A stretch of 64,000 nt of DNA from the NCBI RefSeq assembly GCF_001983995.1, contig NZ_CP019450.1, positions 2,666,001-2,730,000 on the forward strand, in the 5' to 3' direction. Below are positions 10,101 through 18,269 of this stretch, in pieces. Within the stretch, counting starts at the first letter, position 1. Each line of letters opens with the position of its first letter. The notes beneath the pieces are model-generated. The model saw only the letters and a list, made by a program, of their open reading frames with translations. It was not told where the DNA came from and did not search any database. Origin of the DNA: Halioglobus japonicus (GTDB taxonomy: Bacteria > Pseudomonadota > Gammaproteobacteria > Pseudomonadales > Halieaceae). The position numbers and the translations under genes are program-made.

Positions 10101-10711
10101 ACTGAACTTGCCATACGTTTGGCACGAGCCCGACCCTTGTCCCAGCTCATGCCGGCATTGGACTCAAATGCATCCTTGAAATCGCCCAGCAGACCATCGG
10201 CATCGAGATCTCGTTCAAACTGTGCAATGTATGCTTGTTTCCCGTAGTAGCCACAATGCTCGTCGAAGACCTTTACGAAGACGGCGATGAGCGCATCTAT
10301 CTCAGTTTTACTGATTACATCGGCCTTTTGGTCGATATTGAATAGAATACTCTCTGACGGTATTGCAACAGCTCGCTGTAAGTCACTGGCGAAAATGCCC
10401 CCTTCGCTCAGCGGTGCTTTAGTCAGGAATATCTCGAGTGGTCTGGCATCACCAATTGTTTTGTTTTCCAGCAATAATGCGAGCATTTTGAGCAAGTGCG
10501 ATTTACCCGAACCGAAGAAGCCTGAAATCCACACACCATTAGCGCCCGCATAGTTCAGATAGGCATCAAGAAATTCGTCTAGCCGCTTCGCCACTTCTAG
10601 GGTGATGACATACTCATCCAACTCGAGACGTAGGCTGGCGTCGTCATCGGCCTTAATAACGCCTTCGATCTTTCGGTCGACCTGTTTCTTAAAGATATTC
10701 TCTAGGTTCAT
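7157..10711 (-). CDS. brxC: BREX ATPase BrxC
   Basis: Large P-loop protein of 1184 aa, matching the ~1200-aa BrxC (PglY-like) family, an essential BREX ATPase. Walker A is GFFGSGKS (64-71), in the conserved context WISGFFGSGKSHLLKML. A Walker B-like NFFVDEVGQYI lies near residue 255. Residues ~1080-1150 are Pro/Glu/Lys-rich and presumably disordered. The ATG is 31 bp after the brxB stop, and the stop overlaps the next ATPase start by 4 bp. The reading frame is intact. Confidence 0.96.
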   Translation of the reverse strand: MNLENIFKKQVDRKIEGVIKADDDASLRLELDEYVITLEVAKRLDEFLDAYLNYAGANGVWISGFFGSGKSHLLKMLALLLENKTIGDARPLEIFLTKAPLSEGGIFASDLQRAVAIPSESILFNIDQKADVISKTEIDALIAVFVKVFDEHCGYYGKQAYIAQFERDLDADGLLGDFKDAFESNAGMSWDKGRARAKRMASSVDASYNQVSNESVSDILDKYRSDYRLSIEDFADQVKTYIDKQEANFRLNFFVDEVGQYIADNVKLMTNLQTVAESLATKCKGQAWVIVTAQEDMSTVVGETGKQQSNDFTKIQARFKNRMKLTSQDVAEVIQRRLLEKKEEVIPELSDLFHKQENNFKTLFDFADGSATYRNYRDREHFVQSYPFIPYQFSLFQSAIQSLSVHSAFEGKHSSVGERSMLGVFQEVAVTIKEHQIGELATFDLMFEGIRTALKTAIQQSIIKAENNLDNQFGVRLLKALFLVKYVKEFKPSIRNLCVLMHGSFDRDILSLKLDIEEALNLLEKQTYIQRNGDLYEYLTDEEQDIEQEIKYTEIDNSVVAGELEKLVYDGILKTRKIRWEENNQDYPFSRRLDDALSGREYELAIHVISPFHELSDQLEKHKTDTVYAHEVRIVMPDNERLVRDLILYKQTEKYVAHETRTTQQDSTKRILTEKGIQNAERLAQLKALTAKLIGSAKYYVSGQDLELSGDDGQSKMIRAFGELIKHTYPNLRMLRDLSYTEKDIPNILSQAEQGLFGDETQLPESQQEMLSFIQSNSRGGIRTTVKSLLEKFESKPYGWSFSAVLCTLAHLCGRAKIEVRESTNLLDGSELVQALTNTGSHGNLILDPQVEFSQSQIRKVKEFYNDYFDKVAHATEVKALAKEVQEGFIEQANTLERFLAQSELYPFVRALSPILTELQELKDKPYTWFMSELAAYEDMWLDFKEETIDPILKFMRGPQRASFDEAKRLLAVQKPNLEYVTGDSHRQIAEALVNPDIYKGSAIQQLKANAVDLEKELEDLQAKEREQALAAIKALKDKLTGFEEYRALEHDNQYQLTSAFDVVTNRLNGQNLIAMLRDEVHRFEERTYAGLVQQLMAWSQPAPKLKPELKPAGGKEENEPYSSDSDCQKPALTPEPPQTIAAKHLKVDFHRPWLASEKDVEQYLEEYKKSLLAAIEDGKHIQL

Positions 10712-10742
10712 TCGTCTTCCTTGTTACTCAATAAGGCCAGCG

Positions 10743-11357
10743 TTAGACAGCCCGGTCCAGGATGTTAAAGGCTCTGTAGTAGTTGTCTTCTTGCAGTTTT
10801 CCGAACAATTCGAGTGATGCACCTTGCTCGAGTGTATGCTCGTAGCGCCCTGGGAAAAACATCAAAGTCGGGAAGTCCTTAGCCTGCTTTTGCAAGTTGT
10901 TCAGGATGTTGTGCGAACGAATATATGGAAAAACTTCGCCGACCCCAGTAATTAACAAGACCTTAAACCTGGAAGCACTTATTCTTTTGGTGATTGCTGG
11001 GATTACGACAGTTTCAATATCTAGGATACCTTGCAATTCGTCTCTCAATTCACTCTTCGTCATTGACGACTCATTCTCCAGAATCCAATCCCAGTCCCCT
11101 TCTGCTTGCAGGACCTCTATAGCCAAATCATATAAGTTGATGTTCAGTACAGGTACGTTGTTATCCTCAAGGTGATTCGTGAGCTGACGAACCATCTGGG
11201 ATACATCTACCTGCAAAGCGGGGTCGTATGGGCAAATGTGGAATGGCACCTCATTGTTTAGCCCTTGATTACAAAGAAAACCCTCACTGGCGATTATGGC
11301 AGCCAGTTTTCCGTAGACTTCCTGCAAATTCTTCTTGTTTAGGTTGTTCTCTTCCAT
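10743..11357 (-). CDS. brxB: BREX protein BrxB (DUF1788)
   Basis: 204-aa DUF1788 protein, one of the small BREX-1 core subunits. Recognisable family features are the N-terminal VPFHICPYDP and, in the second half, LLITGVGEVFPYIRSHNILNNL and TLMFFPGRYE. I chose the ATG at 11355-11357. A GTG at 11361-11363, directly after the brxA stop TAA, is an alternative that would add two residues; a GGTGAG ribosome-binding site serves either. Order brxA-brxB-brxC is the standard BREX-1 arrangement. Confidence 0.93.
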   Translation of the reverse strand: MEENNLNKKNLQEVYGKLAAIIASEGFLCNQGLNNEVPFHICPYDPALQVDVSQMVRQLTNHLEDNNVPVLNINLYDLAIEVLQAEGDWDWILENESSMTKSELRDELQGILDIETVVIPAITKRISASRFKVLLITGVGEVFPYIRSHNILNNLQKQAKDFPTLMFFPGRYEHTLEQGASLELFGKLQEDNYYRAFNILDRAV

Positions 11358-11363
11358 TGCCAC

Positions 11364-11957
11364 TTAACTCACCACCCCTGGAAAGACCTTTACTTGCTCA
11401 AGTGGGCTCTCTCTCAAAAGTTCTAAGAGCTGCGGGTCAATCCTTTGATTGACGATGTTGTCGTGCCCGTCGATGACGCCGCACTCCCGCATCATTTTGA
11501 AAAGGACTTGGCGGGCCTTGGCTTTAGTCTGTGAGGAAGCCCCGTTTAGATTGTTCTGCCACTCAGCCTTCGCATTAAAGAATGCATCGTAGTCCTGCTG
11601 GCTCACATGAAATCTCGCCGTCTGAAGCTGATGACTCAGGACCTCGACAGCGAAATCCCTTATGAGGATGTAATGGCGGCAAATTGACAGCCAGACCAGT
11701 TGCTTTTGCGCAGAATCCGTACCTGTCACTAATAGCTTCATCTCACTCTCATTGAGATGCGTAAGTCGACGTGCGACCTCTCCGTACAGCTTTCTGAGCG
11801 TACTTGCGGTCCTCGTTTGAAAGGTATTGTGCTCGAGTACATGCTTCTTGACTGAGCCCCAATCAGTAAACTCCACTTTGAGAGAAGCGACGCTGACTGA
11901 TTCGAGAATCAGAGCTGCTCCAGTGGTAAATGAGAGGGAGTACTTATCGTTGACCAT
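11364..11957 (-). CDS. brxA: BREX protein BrxA (DUF1819)
   Basis: 197-aa DUF1819 protein, the small DNA-binding BREX-1 subunit. The sequence is helical, with family-like segments KHVLEHNTFQTRTASTLRKL and WLSICRHYILIRDFAVEVL. Length matches the usual ~200 aa. Its ATG overlaps the stop of the upstream HTH gene by one base (TGATG), so the regulator and the BREX genes share a transcript. Confidence 0.93.
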   Translation of the reverse strand: MVNDKYSLSFTTGAALILESVSVASLKVEFTDWGSVKKHVLEHNTFQTRTASTLRKLYGEVARRLTHLNESEMKLLVTGTDSAQKQLVWLSICRHYILIRDFAVEVLSHQLQTARFHVSQQDYDAFFNAKAEWQNNLNGASSQTKAKARQVLFKMMRECGVIDGHDNIVNQRIDPQLLELLRESPLEQVKVFPGVVS

Positions 11958-12154
11958 CAGTTGGACTGCTCCTCCGATGGTTCAGCCGAACCGCCGCTGC
12001 GAACCCAGTCATCCACTTCTTCTGCTTTAAACTTCCAGAAGCGTCCAATGCGGTGTGCAGGCAAGCCTTTTCGCTCGCGCCAAGCATAGATAGTGTCTTT
12101 ACTAACCCCCAGATACTCCGCAATCTCTTCTACTGATAACCATCGATTTGGCAT
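11957..12154 (-). CDS. excisionase/AlpA-like helix-turn-helix protein leading the BREX operon
   Basis: A 65-aa protein starting at the ATG at 12152-12154. The frame is open further upstream, but the longer form would add a non-conserved segment with no ribosome-binding site. The body is a winged HTH of the MerR/excisionase type: LSVEEIAEYLGVSKDTIYAWRERKG, then HRIGRFWKFKAEEVDDWV. Such proteins bind DNA and either regulate a promoter or assist excision. Placed first in the operon and coupled to brxA, it is probably the BREX transcriptional regulator in place of the WYL-domain BrxR found at other loci. Confidence 0.8.
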   Translation of the reverse strand: MPNRWLSVEEIAEYLGVSKDTIYAWRERKGLPAHRIGRFWKFKAEEVDDWVRSGGSAEPSEEQSN

Positions 12155-12188
12155 AGTTCCAGTCCGATGTTGATGATTCAAGTGGTAC

Positions 12189-12217
12189 ATTCTACACAGG
12201 AGTTGAACCCTGTTTAA
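12189..12217 (-). promoter_or_regulatory. candidate promoter of the BREX operon
   Basis: Read on the minus strand, TTAAAC (12217-12212) and TAGAAT (12194-12189) are separated by 17 bp and would start transcription about 28 nt before the HTH-gene ATG. The -10 is good and the -35 poor. It is placed by sequence match only. Confidence 0.3.
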
Positions 12218-12890
12218 TAGGATTTGACATGAGTTGATAGGTTTTTCGCTCGACTTAGACCGCGCGTCGATTTCCTGGGACCATACATTGATCAATAACC
12301 GACCAGCCCGGGGTGGCCGTTGATGGAATTATGGCTTCACGAGGTGAAATGAAGCAGCCAAATCGCGCATGACGCATGGGACAGATCGACTAGATTACTT
12401 TGCGAGAAACCTCATGCTTTTGAGCCACCTTACTGACCTCCTCCCCTGAAAATGCGAAAAATGTGAGAAATTAACAAGATATTTCCTTACGCCTCAGCAT
12501 CGCAAGCGCCGAAAAAATAGCCACTTTTTGACCGCAAATGTATTAATTCTTGGTTTATTAAGATTTGGAGTACCTTTCAGCCGAATGAAAAGCGCGGTTC
12601 CCCAGGATCAATTCTGAGAAGGTGCGCCCGAGTCGAGAAAACGAAAGAAGCTCTTTTGGGGCTTCTAGTTAGGGGACATCCCAACGACTGGACCCTCGAC
12701 GCCCTAAATAGGGTAAGCGGAACAATTAATTATTGCGGGCATATTATCTTTCTGTGGGATGCCACTAAGATCCCAGAATATCGCCGATAGATAATATACC
12801 TTTATATATCAATACGTTGCGAATATATCCTTCTGTACATTCTAGTTCAGAGTTGTAGAATTCTCCTTCCCTGAAGCAGAGCTGTCGGAA
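12218..12890. other. intergenic region between BREX and the Tn7-like operon
   Basis: About 670 bp with no credible gene. By analogy with Tn7, where tnsA lies just inside one end and points inward, a transposon end is expected here. Several TGT trinucleotides exist (for example 12463, 12539, 12752), but no array of ~20-bp repeats was identified with confidence. The strand bias, A/T-rich stretches (12720-12830) and a short hairpin CCCTA-AA-TAGGG (12702-12713) are all I can report. Confidence 0.5.
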
Positions 12891-13550
12891 ATGATTTTCC
12901 GGAAACAACACCTGGCTAGGCTGATCCGGACTGAGAAACGGCAGAAGCCGCTCTTCATCCACTTCAGTCTCACAATGACCACCCTGATTCTCTCTGAGAG
13001 CTATCTGGAATACTGGGGAAATGTCCTCCTGGACTTAGATCCGCAGGTCATAGATCTGGCTACACAGCCCTTTTCTATTCGGTATCGATTCAAGGGGCGG
13101 TGGCGAATATATACGCCCGACACTCTGGTGAGGATGAGAGATGGGCGCCTGTACCTGATTGAATTCAAGTACATCGAGGAATATGAGAACGACCCCGAAC
13201 TGAGGGCAAAGATTAATTGCCTTCGGGAGATATTTAAGCGCCGAGGTTACACAGACCTTCTTTTGCTGACAGAGCGAGAAATTTGTGAAGAACCTCGTTT
13301 GGAAAATTCGCTCTGCTTACACCGGCATGCAACTTCGAATGAACCCGGCCCAAAAGACGTGAGAACACTACATCGGCTCATGGGAGACCAGGCAATCAGT
13401 ATAGGAAAGTTACTCAGATATGCATCCAAGGGAGCATTTTACCGTGACGCGCTGTGGTATCTGATGGGACGAAACATTATCGAGGTAGATCGAACTGAGC
13501 CGATCACCCCGCAAACAAGAGTGAGATGGAGCCCTGACCATGGCATTTAA
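12891..13550 (+). CDS. tnsA: TnsA-like transposon endonuclease
   Basis: 219 aa. TnsA cuts the 5' ends of a Tn7-like element together with TnsB. The restriction-enzyme-like catalytic residues are visible: E40 in SESYLEYWG, D77 in RIYTPDTLV, and E91/K93 in YLIEFKY, followed by a helix-rich segment (INCLREIFKRRGYTDLLLLTE). The ATG at 12891 leaves ~30 residues ahead of the conserved core; an internal ATG at 12975 is possible but would remove them. No strong ribosome-binding site precedes either. The 3' end overlaps the next ORF by 11 bp. Confidence 0.85.
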   Translation: MIFRKQHLARLIRTEKRQKPLFIHFSLTMTTLILSESYLEYWGNVLLDLDPQVIDLATQPFSIRYRFKGRWRIYTPDTLVRMRDGRLYLIEFKYIEEYENDPELRAKINCLREIFKRRGYTDLLLLTEREICEEPRLENSLCLHRHATSNEPGPKDVRTLHRLMGDQAISIGKLLRYASKGAFYRDALWYLMGRNIIEVDRTEPITPQTRVRWSPDHGI

Positions 13551-13956
13551 CAAGATAGGTATGACGATCATTCGCTACGATGAAAAATATACATTGAAAA
13601 TCATTCAACCTGACTACTTTGTCCTGGAGCATCAAGAAACAAACGAGCCTTCAATCCATATGCGCGAAGACTTTGTTCGAGATTACATAGATGGGCACAT
13701 ATACGCTGAGGGTTCCTCAAACCCGCAAGGCAACCAAGATCTTCTGACAGATAAACAGTGGGACAACATCAATTACAGATTCCCATATGCGGAAGCATTC
13801 AATGCCAGGAAGATCAGACGCCAGGAGATCGGATACCTGACTCGAAGAATACATCGGGACCAGGGCCATACAAAAAAAATACCTAGCAGGAGTAGCTGCT
13901 ACCTCTGGGCCAAGATCCTACGTGAATCTGGTGGTGATCCCAAGTCCCTGCGCTAG
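13540..13956 (+). CDS. small protein, probably the detached N-terminal DNA-binding part of TnsB
   Basis: 138 aa between tnsA and the DDE transposase. The C-terminal half (RKIRRQEIGYLTRRIHRDQ..., then SSCYLWAKILRESGGDPKSLR) resembles the helix-turn-helix plus 'rll..y...G..~L' region that precedes the DDE domain in TnsB/TniA proteins, which are normally one chain of ~550-700 aa. This ORF plus the next totals ~647 aa, the expected TnsB size. It is in a different frame from the following ORF and 8 bp upstream of it. Either the transposase is naturally two subunits or a frameshift separates one gene. Homology is by pattern only. Confidence 0.5.
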   Translation: MAFNKIGMTIIRYDEKYTLKIIQPDYFVLEHQETNEPSIHMREDFVRDYIDGHIYAEGSSNPQGNQDLLTDKQWDNINYRFPYAEAFNARKIRRQEIGYLTRRIHRDQGHTKKIPSRSSCYLWAKILRESGGDPKSLR

Positions 13957-13964
13957 GAAGTACT

Positions 13965-15494
13965 ATGAAAACCGAGAAGTTGATATCACGGGCCCTTGCG
14001 GACGAAGCATTCCATAAGGTAATGGAAGACTATCTTGAGAGCGCCGATGAGAACAAGGCGAACTTTTGGCGTGAATATAAGAAGCTGACTGACGATAGTG
14101 GCTTTGGGCGCACGGAATTCTATAAGGCGCTTGATCGACTAGTTGATCCAGTGGAGGAAGCTTATCGCAAGAAAGGTGTCTCGGCAGGAGCTCGAGTAGC
14201 CAAGGAAATCAACGAACAATTTCGCGTGCAAGGCATCTACTCTCTTGCTGAGCATGACGCGCTTTCCACGCCGATTGCTCTATGCCACCCGACGAAAGAT
14301 CAATACATTGGAACGCCTCGGGATTACTTCAGTATTTCAGTTAAGAATCGGGGAATTCTTGGGCATGTCGTAGATGTTTCCGGTGCCGGTGAGAGGTCGG
14401 CAATGGTAATCAATCTGATGAAACAGTCCGTGCTTCCAAAACCGCACCTAAAGGAGTTGTACGGCATGACTAATGACAATCCATTCTATGGGCGGCACGA
14501 TCTAATAAAGAGCGATCCGGGGAGCGCTTTCGCTTGCACTGAAACACTGCGCTTCGCCCTTTTATTTCTTATAAATTTGGCTGTCAATCCCTCGGGGAAA
14601 CCCTGGAAAAACCCATTCATCGAGAGATGGAATTTCACCTTTGTGCAGCTATTCGTGAGTAAGATGCCTGGCTACTTGCCTAACCCGAAAGCCTATGGGG
14701 ATCGTGTAAAAGACCTTCGTTCAAAGGCCACTCTAGATCCATTCGAGTATGAAGTACTCAGTAACCGATTTATCTTCGACAAGTATCACATGCGGCCACA
14801 CAGAGGACTTCTAGGAAAAAGCCCATTGGAGGCGCTCCGGGAAGATCGCATGAATCCGAAGAGCCTACTTCTCAGTGAGCCTTCGCTGCCGTTCCGAGCT
14901 GAGGATATGCGAGATTACTGCATCCCACTTGGCAAGACGGTTGCAATTCAGGATCGTGGAATTCAGATCGATAACAGGATCTATGGATCCTCCGAAACCA
15001 CCACCAGAATAGCTAGGTATCTCTCTGCCAGTAGGCGCCCCAAGCGAATTGAGCCCCATATCGATCACGGTGACTACAGCTATGTGAAGGTGAAAGACCC
15101 ACAGTCTAAAGAGGATCTTGTGGTTCCGTTCAAGTTCTTCGCGCCAGGGGTAGATGCAGATGATCGTTGGGACCCAGGCGTTAGCACCCTTAGGAGTGAA
15201 CGCCTAGAGGAGCTGGCGAGCATGGAAACCGATGAGATTCTAGAAGTAGCTCGTTTCCGTAAGAAATCACGAAACAAACTCCGAAAGGAAATGAGGAAAC
15301 GGAACACTCCAGGGCCAATCAGTGCTGACGAGCTGTCAACTCAGCATGCGGCTATTGCTTTCGCTAAACCTGCTCACCACTCCCTTATACCCGAAGTGCA
15401 AGAGGAAGATATTGAGCGTAAGCAAATTGACGTTGCAACCGATGAAGAAAACTGGGATCTAGAGCGGGAAAGAAAGAGACATGGAGTGGCATAA
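13965..15494 (+). CDS. tnsB: TnsB/TniA-like DDE transposase
   Basis: 509-aa retroviral-integrase-fold transposase that would join the 3' ends of the element to target DNA. The catalytic triad can be placed at D98 (LAEHDALSTPIAL), D184 (IKSDPGSAF) and E220 (PWKNPFIERW), a D-D35-E spacing. PHRGLLGKSPLEAL near 285 is the typical end of the catalytic domain. The C-terminal ~200 residues carry the beta-barrel and basic/acidic tail expected to contact TnsC. The ATG has a good AGGAAG site 5 nt upstream, supporting independent initiation even though it lacks the usual N-terminal DNA-binding region, which seems to be in the preceding ORF. Confidence 0.88.
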   Translation: MKTEKLISRALADEAFHKVMEDYLESADENKANFWREYKKLTDDSGFGRTEFYKALDRLVDPVEEAYRKKGVSAGARVAKEINEQFRVQGIYSLAEHDALSTPIALCHPTKDQYIGTPRDYFSISVKNRGILGHVVDVSGAGERSAMVINLMKQSVLPKPHLKELYGMTNDNPFYGRHDLIKSDPGSAFACTETLRFALLFLINLAVNPSGKPWKNPFIERWNFTFVQLFVSKMPGYLPNPKAYGDRVKDLRSKATLDPFEYEVLSNRFIFDKYHMRPHRGLLGKSPLEALREDRMNPKSLLLSEPSLPFRAEDMRDYCIPLGKTVAIQDRGIQIDNRIYGSSETTTRIARYLSASRRPKRIEPHIDHGDYSYVKVKDPQSKEDLVVPFKFFAPGVDADDRWDPGVSTLRSERLEELASMETDEILEVARFRKKSRNKLRKEMRKRNTPGPISADELSTQHAAIAFAKPAHHSLIPEVQEEDIERKQIDVATDEENWDLERERKRHGVA

Positions 15495-15497
15495 CCG

Positions 15498-16541
15498 ATG
15501 AAGATTAGGGAAGTGCTCGATAGGGTCCAGATCCAGCAAGATCTCGCTGAGTTTATGAGTAAGTATGTGACATCATTTATCTCGGATGAAGCTCTGAATC
15601 TTATAGCCAATGTTCATGCAACTCACTTTGGTATCCCGAGGTGCGGATTGATTTACGCACCTACGGATACTGGTAAAACCGCACTAATTAATGCCTACAA
15701 AAGACAATACATGGCCGCTTTTGAGCATAAAGCCGATGATTGCGAAGAGCTCCCTATACTACATATCAAGCTGCCAGCCAGCTGTACAATTGATCGGCTT
15801 TTAGTAGCACTGCTGAAAGAGTTGGGCGACATAGCTCCTCATAAGGGGTCGGTTGCGGAAAAGGAAGGTCGCCTGTTAGCGCTTGTCATGAGACGAAATG
15901 TATCCTTGATCATAATTGATGACTTTAATCGTTTGCTTAGGGATTCTGGCACCTCATTCAACAGGTCAATAGGACATTACATTCAGTATCTTCTCGACGA
16001 CCATTTGAAAAGACCAATCCTGATGACCGGGGTAATGAGCTGTAGGTACATTCTTGGGGAACTCGATGAGCTTGAAAGAAGGACGCCTTTCAAACTTCAG
16101 TTAAAGACGTTTGACTGTTCGACCGAGGCCGGTGTGGGACGATTCCGACTATTCTTGGAGATACTGGAGTCGGAAATACCGGGCGGATCTATATCGATTA
16201 GCTCAGAACTCATGGCAAAGAGGCTTTTCTACTTGTCAAATGGCGTTCCAGGGCCAATAAAAACGCTGGTTGAACAAAGCATTCTAGCCAAACAGGATAT
16301 CGACAAAAAGCTTTGTCTCAAGGACTATGCGCGTGGCTTTTCAAACATCTATCGTCGTGAGGATATCGGTGAAATTAGCGGCAGCCAGCCCATTTCTTCC
16401 TCATCGAAGAAGAGTACGCTGGGAAGAAGGCTAGAGAACGGTGAGAGTGAAAAGTACATCCCAGCCTTTAATCCTTTTCTGCCTAATGCATCTGAAGCTA
16501 AGCTTGAGCGGCACTTGAGTTGGTGGAAGGAAAATGCATGA
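15498..16541 (+). CDS. tnsC: TnsC/TniB-like AAA regulator
   Basis: 347 aa. TnsC forms ATP-bound filaments on target DNA and links TniQ to the transposase. Walker A reads APTDTGKT (54-61) and Walker B VSLIIIDDFNRLL (D141, D142), with a sensor-like PILMTGVMS near 177. The first Walker A glycine is alanine, an unusual substitution. Only 3 bp separate it from tnsB, and its stop overlaps the tniQ start by 8 bp. C-terminal ~60 residues (SSSSKKSTLGRR... to the end) are polar and probably the tail that contacts partners. Confidence 0.87.
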   Translation: MKIREVLDRVQIQQDLAEFMSKYVTSFISDEALNLIANVHATHFGIPRCGLIYAPTDTGKTALINAYKRQYMAAFEHKADDCEELPILHIKLPASCTIDRLLVALLKELGDIAPHKGSVAEKEGRLLALVMRRNVSLIIIDDFNRLLRDSGTSFNRSIGHYIQYLLDDHLKRPILMTGVMSCRYILGELDELERRTPFKLQLKTFDCSTEAGVGRFRLFLEILESEIPGGSISISSELMAKRLFYLSNGVPGPIKTLVEQSILAKQDIDKKLCLKDYARGFSNIYRREDIGEISGSQPISSSSKKSTLGRRLENGESEKYIPAFNPFLPNASEAKLERHLSWWKENA

Positions 16542-18231
16542 GGTCAAACTTCTTCCGATCAGACCAAAACCGCAACCTGGCCAATGTCTACGAGATTTCA
16601 CAAATCTTGTCGCCCAAAGCAATGGCTGGAAGAACAAGTCAATGTTCAGGAGAGTACTTGGCCTTGTAGACAACGAGATAGGATGGGAACCAGGATCAGA
16701 CGAATACCTGCAAAATATTTCTGCCCTATCAGTTGCGCTTGGTATTAAAGATGCCGACCTCAAGTTGGTATTCAGTGACTACCCCTGGCAAAAAGTCGCT
16801 CAGAGCGTTGGAATTGGATGTCGTAGACTAGTGCACGCCAGTCCGAGGGTATGCCTGGTTTGTATCAAAGAGTCTCATTACATGAAGGCCCGCTGGCGCT
16901 TTTCGCTATTCACGCACTGCGAAATCCATGGCGAGCCGCTGGCAGACCGATGTAGTGCGTGTGGCTCAGTATTTAGTTGGAACCAAAAAAACCGACTGGT
17001 TTGTGACTGTGGCCTTCGACTGTCGGACATGAAGGACAATGATGCCCATCTATCCTTGGCTCCCTCCATATCAGAAGACACGATTATCCAGGCCGCCCCA
17101 GTGCTTCTGCAAGTGTTGGACGCGGTGGCTCGCCCCTTGGATAGCCTCGCTTGCTCTCTCCCAGTAAGCCACATAGAAAACCTAGATCTAATCAGGCTGA
17201 CAGATGTAGCTGCCAAATATATGCTTTCAGCGAGTTACAGGCAGTCGTTTACAGACCATGCGCAGTTGATGCGAGCAGAGATATCTGCGGATGATGCGAA
17301 GGCAGCGATTGTTCTGGATAAGTACCGGTCACTGGACCTCGAAGAGAAAAACGCGAAACCTGGAGAGAAGATTCGAATATCCGATGTGGCGAGTGACATT
17401 GAGCACTTGCTCGCTCTCACTGCAAACGCAAAATGCACGAGCGAACTTCGGGTTACACCACGTCGGACGAATCATATTGAAGCTGACATCAGCAATGATG
17501 ATTTGATATTCCAGTGTGACACCGCCCAGCTAGCGCATCTTCTGGGCCTTGGAGAAACTGATATAGGAAAGCTCGTAAGATCAGGATTGATAACGCCGCT
17601 GAGGCACCTTAGAACAACTCGCGATATGTTGTATGACTTAAGAGGAATCGAGTCTAGTCTCAAATTTCCGAGGTCACCCGAGCACGGATCAACGATAATC
17701 TCATTTAGAGATATAGTTGATACGAGATATATGGAACTTTTTGGCGCTTCGTTGGCGGACTTAATAGTGGCTGCCAATTCTGGTGAAGTGCCGGCCTATT
17801 GTGCAAAGAATAGCCAAAATTATTCTGGGCTAGCGTTCGATCGGGATTCCTTGATTGGATATTTTGATGCCAGGCTTCTGCGCATTGAGAAAGATTTCAC
17901 TGCCAAGGAGGTGAGCCTAATACTGGCTGTCAATCTGGACAGCGTTCAGGATCTTGTGACCAGCGGCCAGCTCTACACAAATCATTGGCACAACCCGACG
18001 AATTTTCGTGATGTAATGGTGAAATCTTGCTCGCTCTCAGAGTTTCTCGCCAGCAAGTTCTGCTTAAATCGGCTATCAAAACTATTCAGTATCCGTATAG
18101 ATAAAGTCGTTAAGTGTTTTGAGGGAAACGGCAACTCTGTAGCTTCTAAAGCGGAAAAGGGTTTAGTCGTCGCTAATCAGCTCTCCAACGGTGCTGACTC
18201 ACTGTATGCGTACAGAAACTATCTCACATAG
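16534..18231 (+). CDS. tniQ: TniQ-family target-selection protein
   Basis: 565 aa. TniQ/TnsD proteins choose the insertion site of Tn7-like elements. The N-terminal TniQ domain has its zinc ligands in order: C107/C110 (RVCLVC), H128/H132 (THCEIHGEPL), C140/C143 (RCSACG) and C157/C159 (CDCG). The C-terminal ~350 residues contain repeated helical HTH-like units (for example DTAQLAHLLGLGETDIGKLVRSG near 330 and FTAKEVSLILAVNLDSVQDLVTSGQLY near 450), suggesting direct DNA recognition as in TnsD rather than a short CRISPR-linked TniQ. No Cas genes are present, so a fixed chromosomal site is the likely target. Confidence 0.87.
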   Translation: MHEVKLLPIRPKPQPGQCLRDFTNLVAQSNGWKNKSMFRRVLGLVDNEIGWEPGSDEYLQNISALSVALGIKDADLKLVFSDYPWQKVAQSVGIGCRRLVHASPRVCLVCIKESHYMKARWRFSLFTHCEIHGEPLADRCSACGSVFSWNQKNRLVCDCGLRLSDMKDNDAHLSLAPSISEDTIIQAAPVLLQVLDAVARPLDSLACSLPVSHIENLDLIRLTDVAAKYMLSASYRQSFTDHAQLMRAEISADDAKAAIVLDKYRSLDLEEKNAKPGEKIRISDVASDIEHLLALTANAKCTSELRVTPRRTNHIEADISNDDLIFQCDTAQLAHLLGLGETDIGKLVRSGLITPLRHLRTTRDMLYDLRGIESSLKFPRSPEHGSTIISFRDIVDTRYMELFGASLADLIVAANSGEVPAYCAKNSQNYSGLAFDRDSLIGYFDARLLRIEKDFTAKEVSLILAVNLDSVQDLVTSGQLYTNHWHNPTNFRDVMVKSCSLSEFLASKFCLNRLSKLFSIRIDKVVKCFEGNGNSVASKAEKGLVVANQLSNGADSLYAYRNYLT

Positions 18232-18269
18232 TTTGTTATCCCTCGCCTCCTAGGGCTAACCTAAACCCA

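Larger units (their letters stand above)
12891..18231 (+). mobile_element. Tn7-like transposition module (tnsA-tnsB-tnsC-tniQ)
   Basis: Five consecutive plus-strand ORFs with gaps or overlaps of 3-11 bp encode a TnsA endonuclease, a TnsB-type DDE transposase in two pieces, a TnsC/TniB AAA regulator and one TniQ targeting protein. This is the composition of a heteromeric Tn7-like transposon using a single TniQ target selector. By analogy with Tn7 the nearby end should lie upstream of tnsA, making everything downstream (18.2 kb onward, including the SMC operon) potential cargo. The BREX operon would then be outside or belong to an older insertion. Neither terminal repeats nor a target-site duplication was located, so element limits are unknown. 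Confidence 0.8.

Noticed and set aside
12202..12890. Possible transposon terminal repeats upstream of tnsA
   Set aside because: TGT trinucleotides and GAGAAA-like words recur, but no convincing repeated ~20-bp sites or matching inverted copy near 28.5-29.6 kb was found by eye.
12765..12962. Minus-strand 65-codon ORF overlapping the tnsA start
   Set aside because: Mostly antisense to the tnsA N-terminus and leader; no motif.
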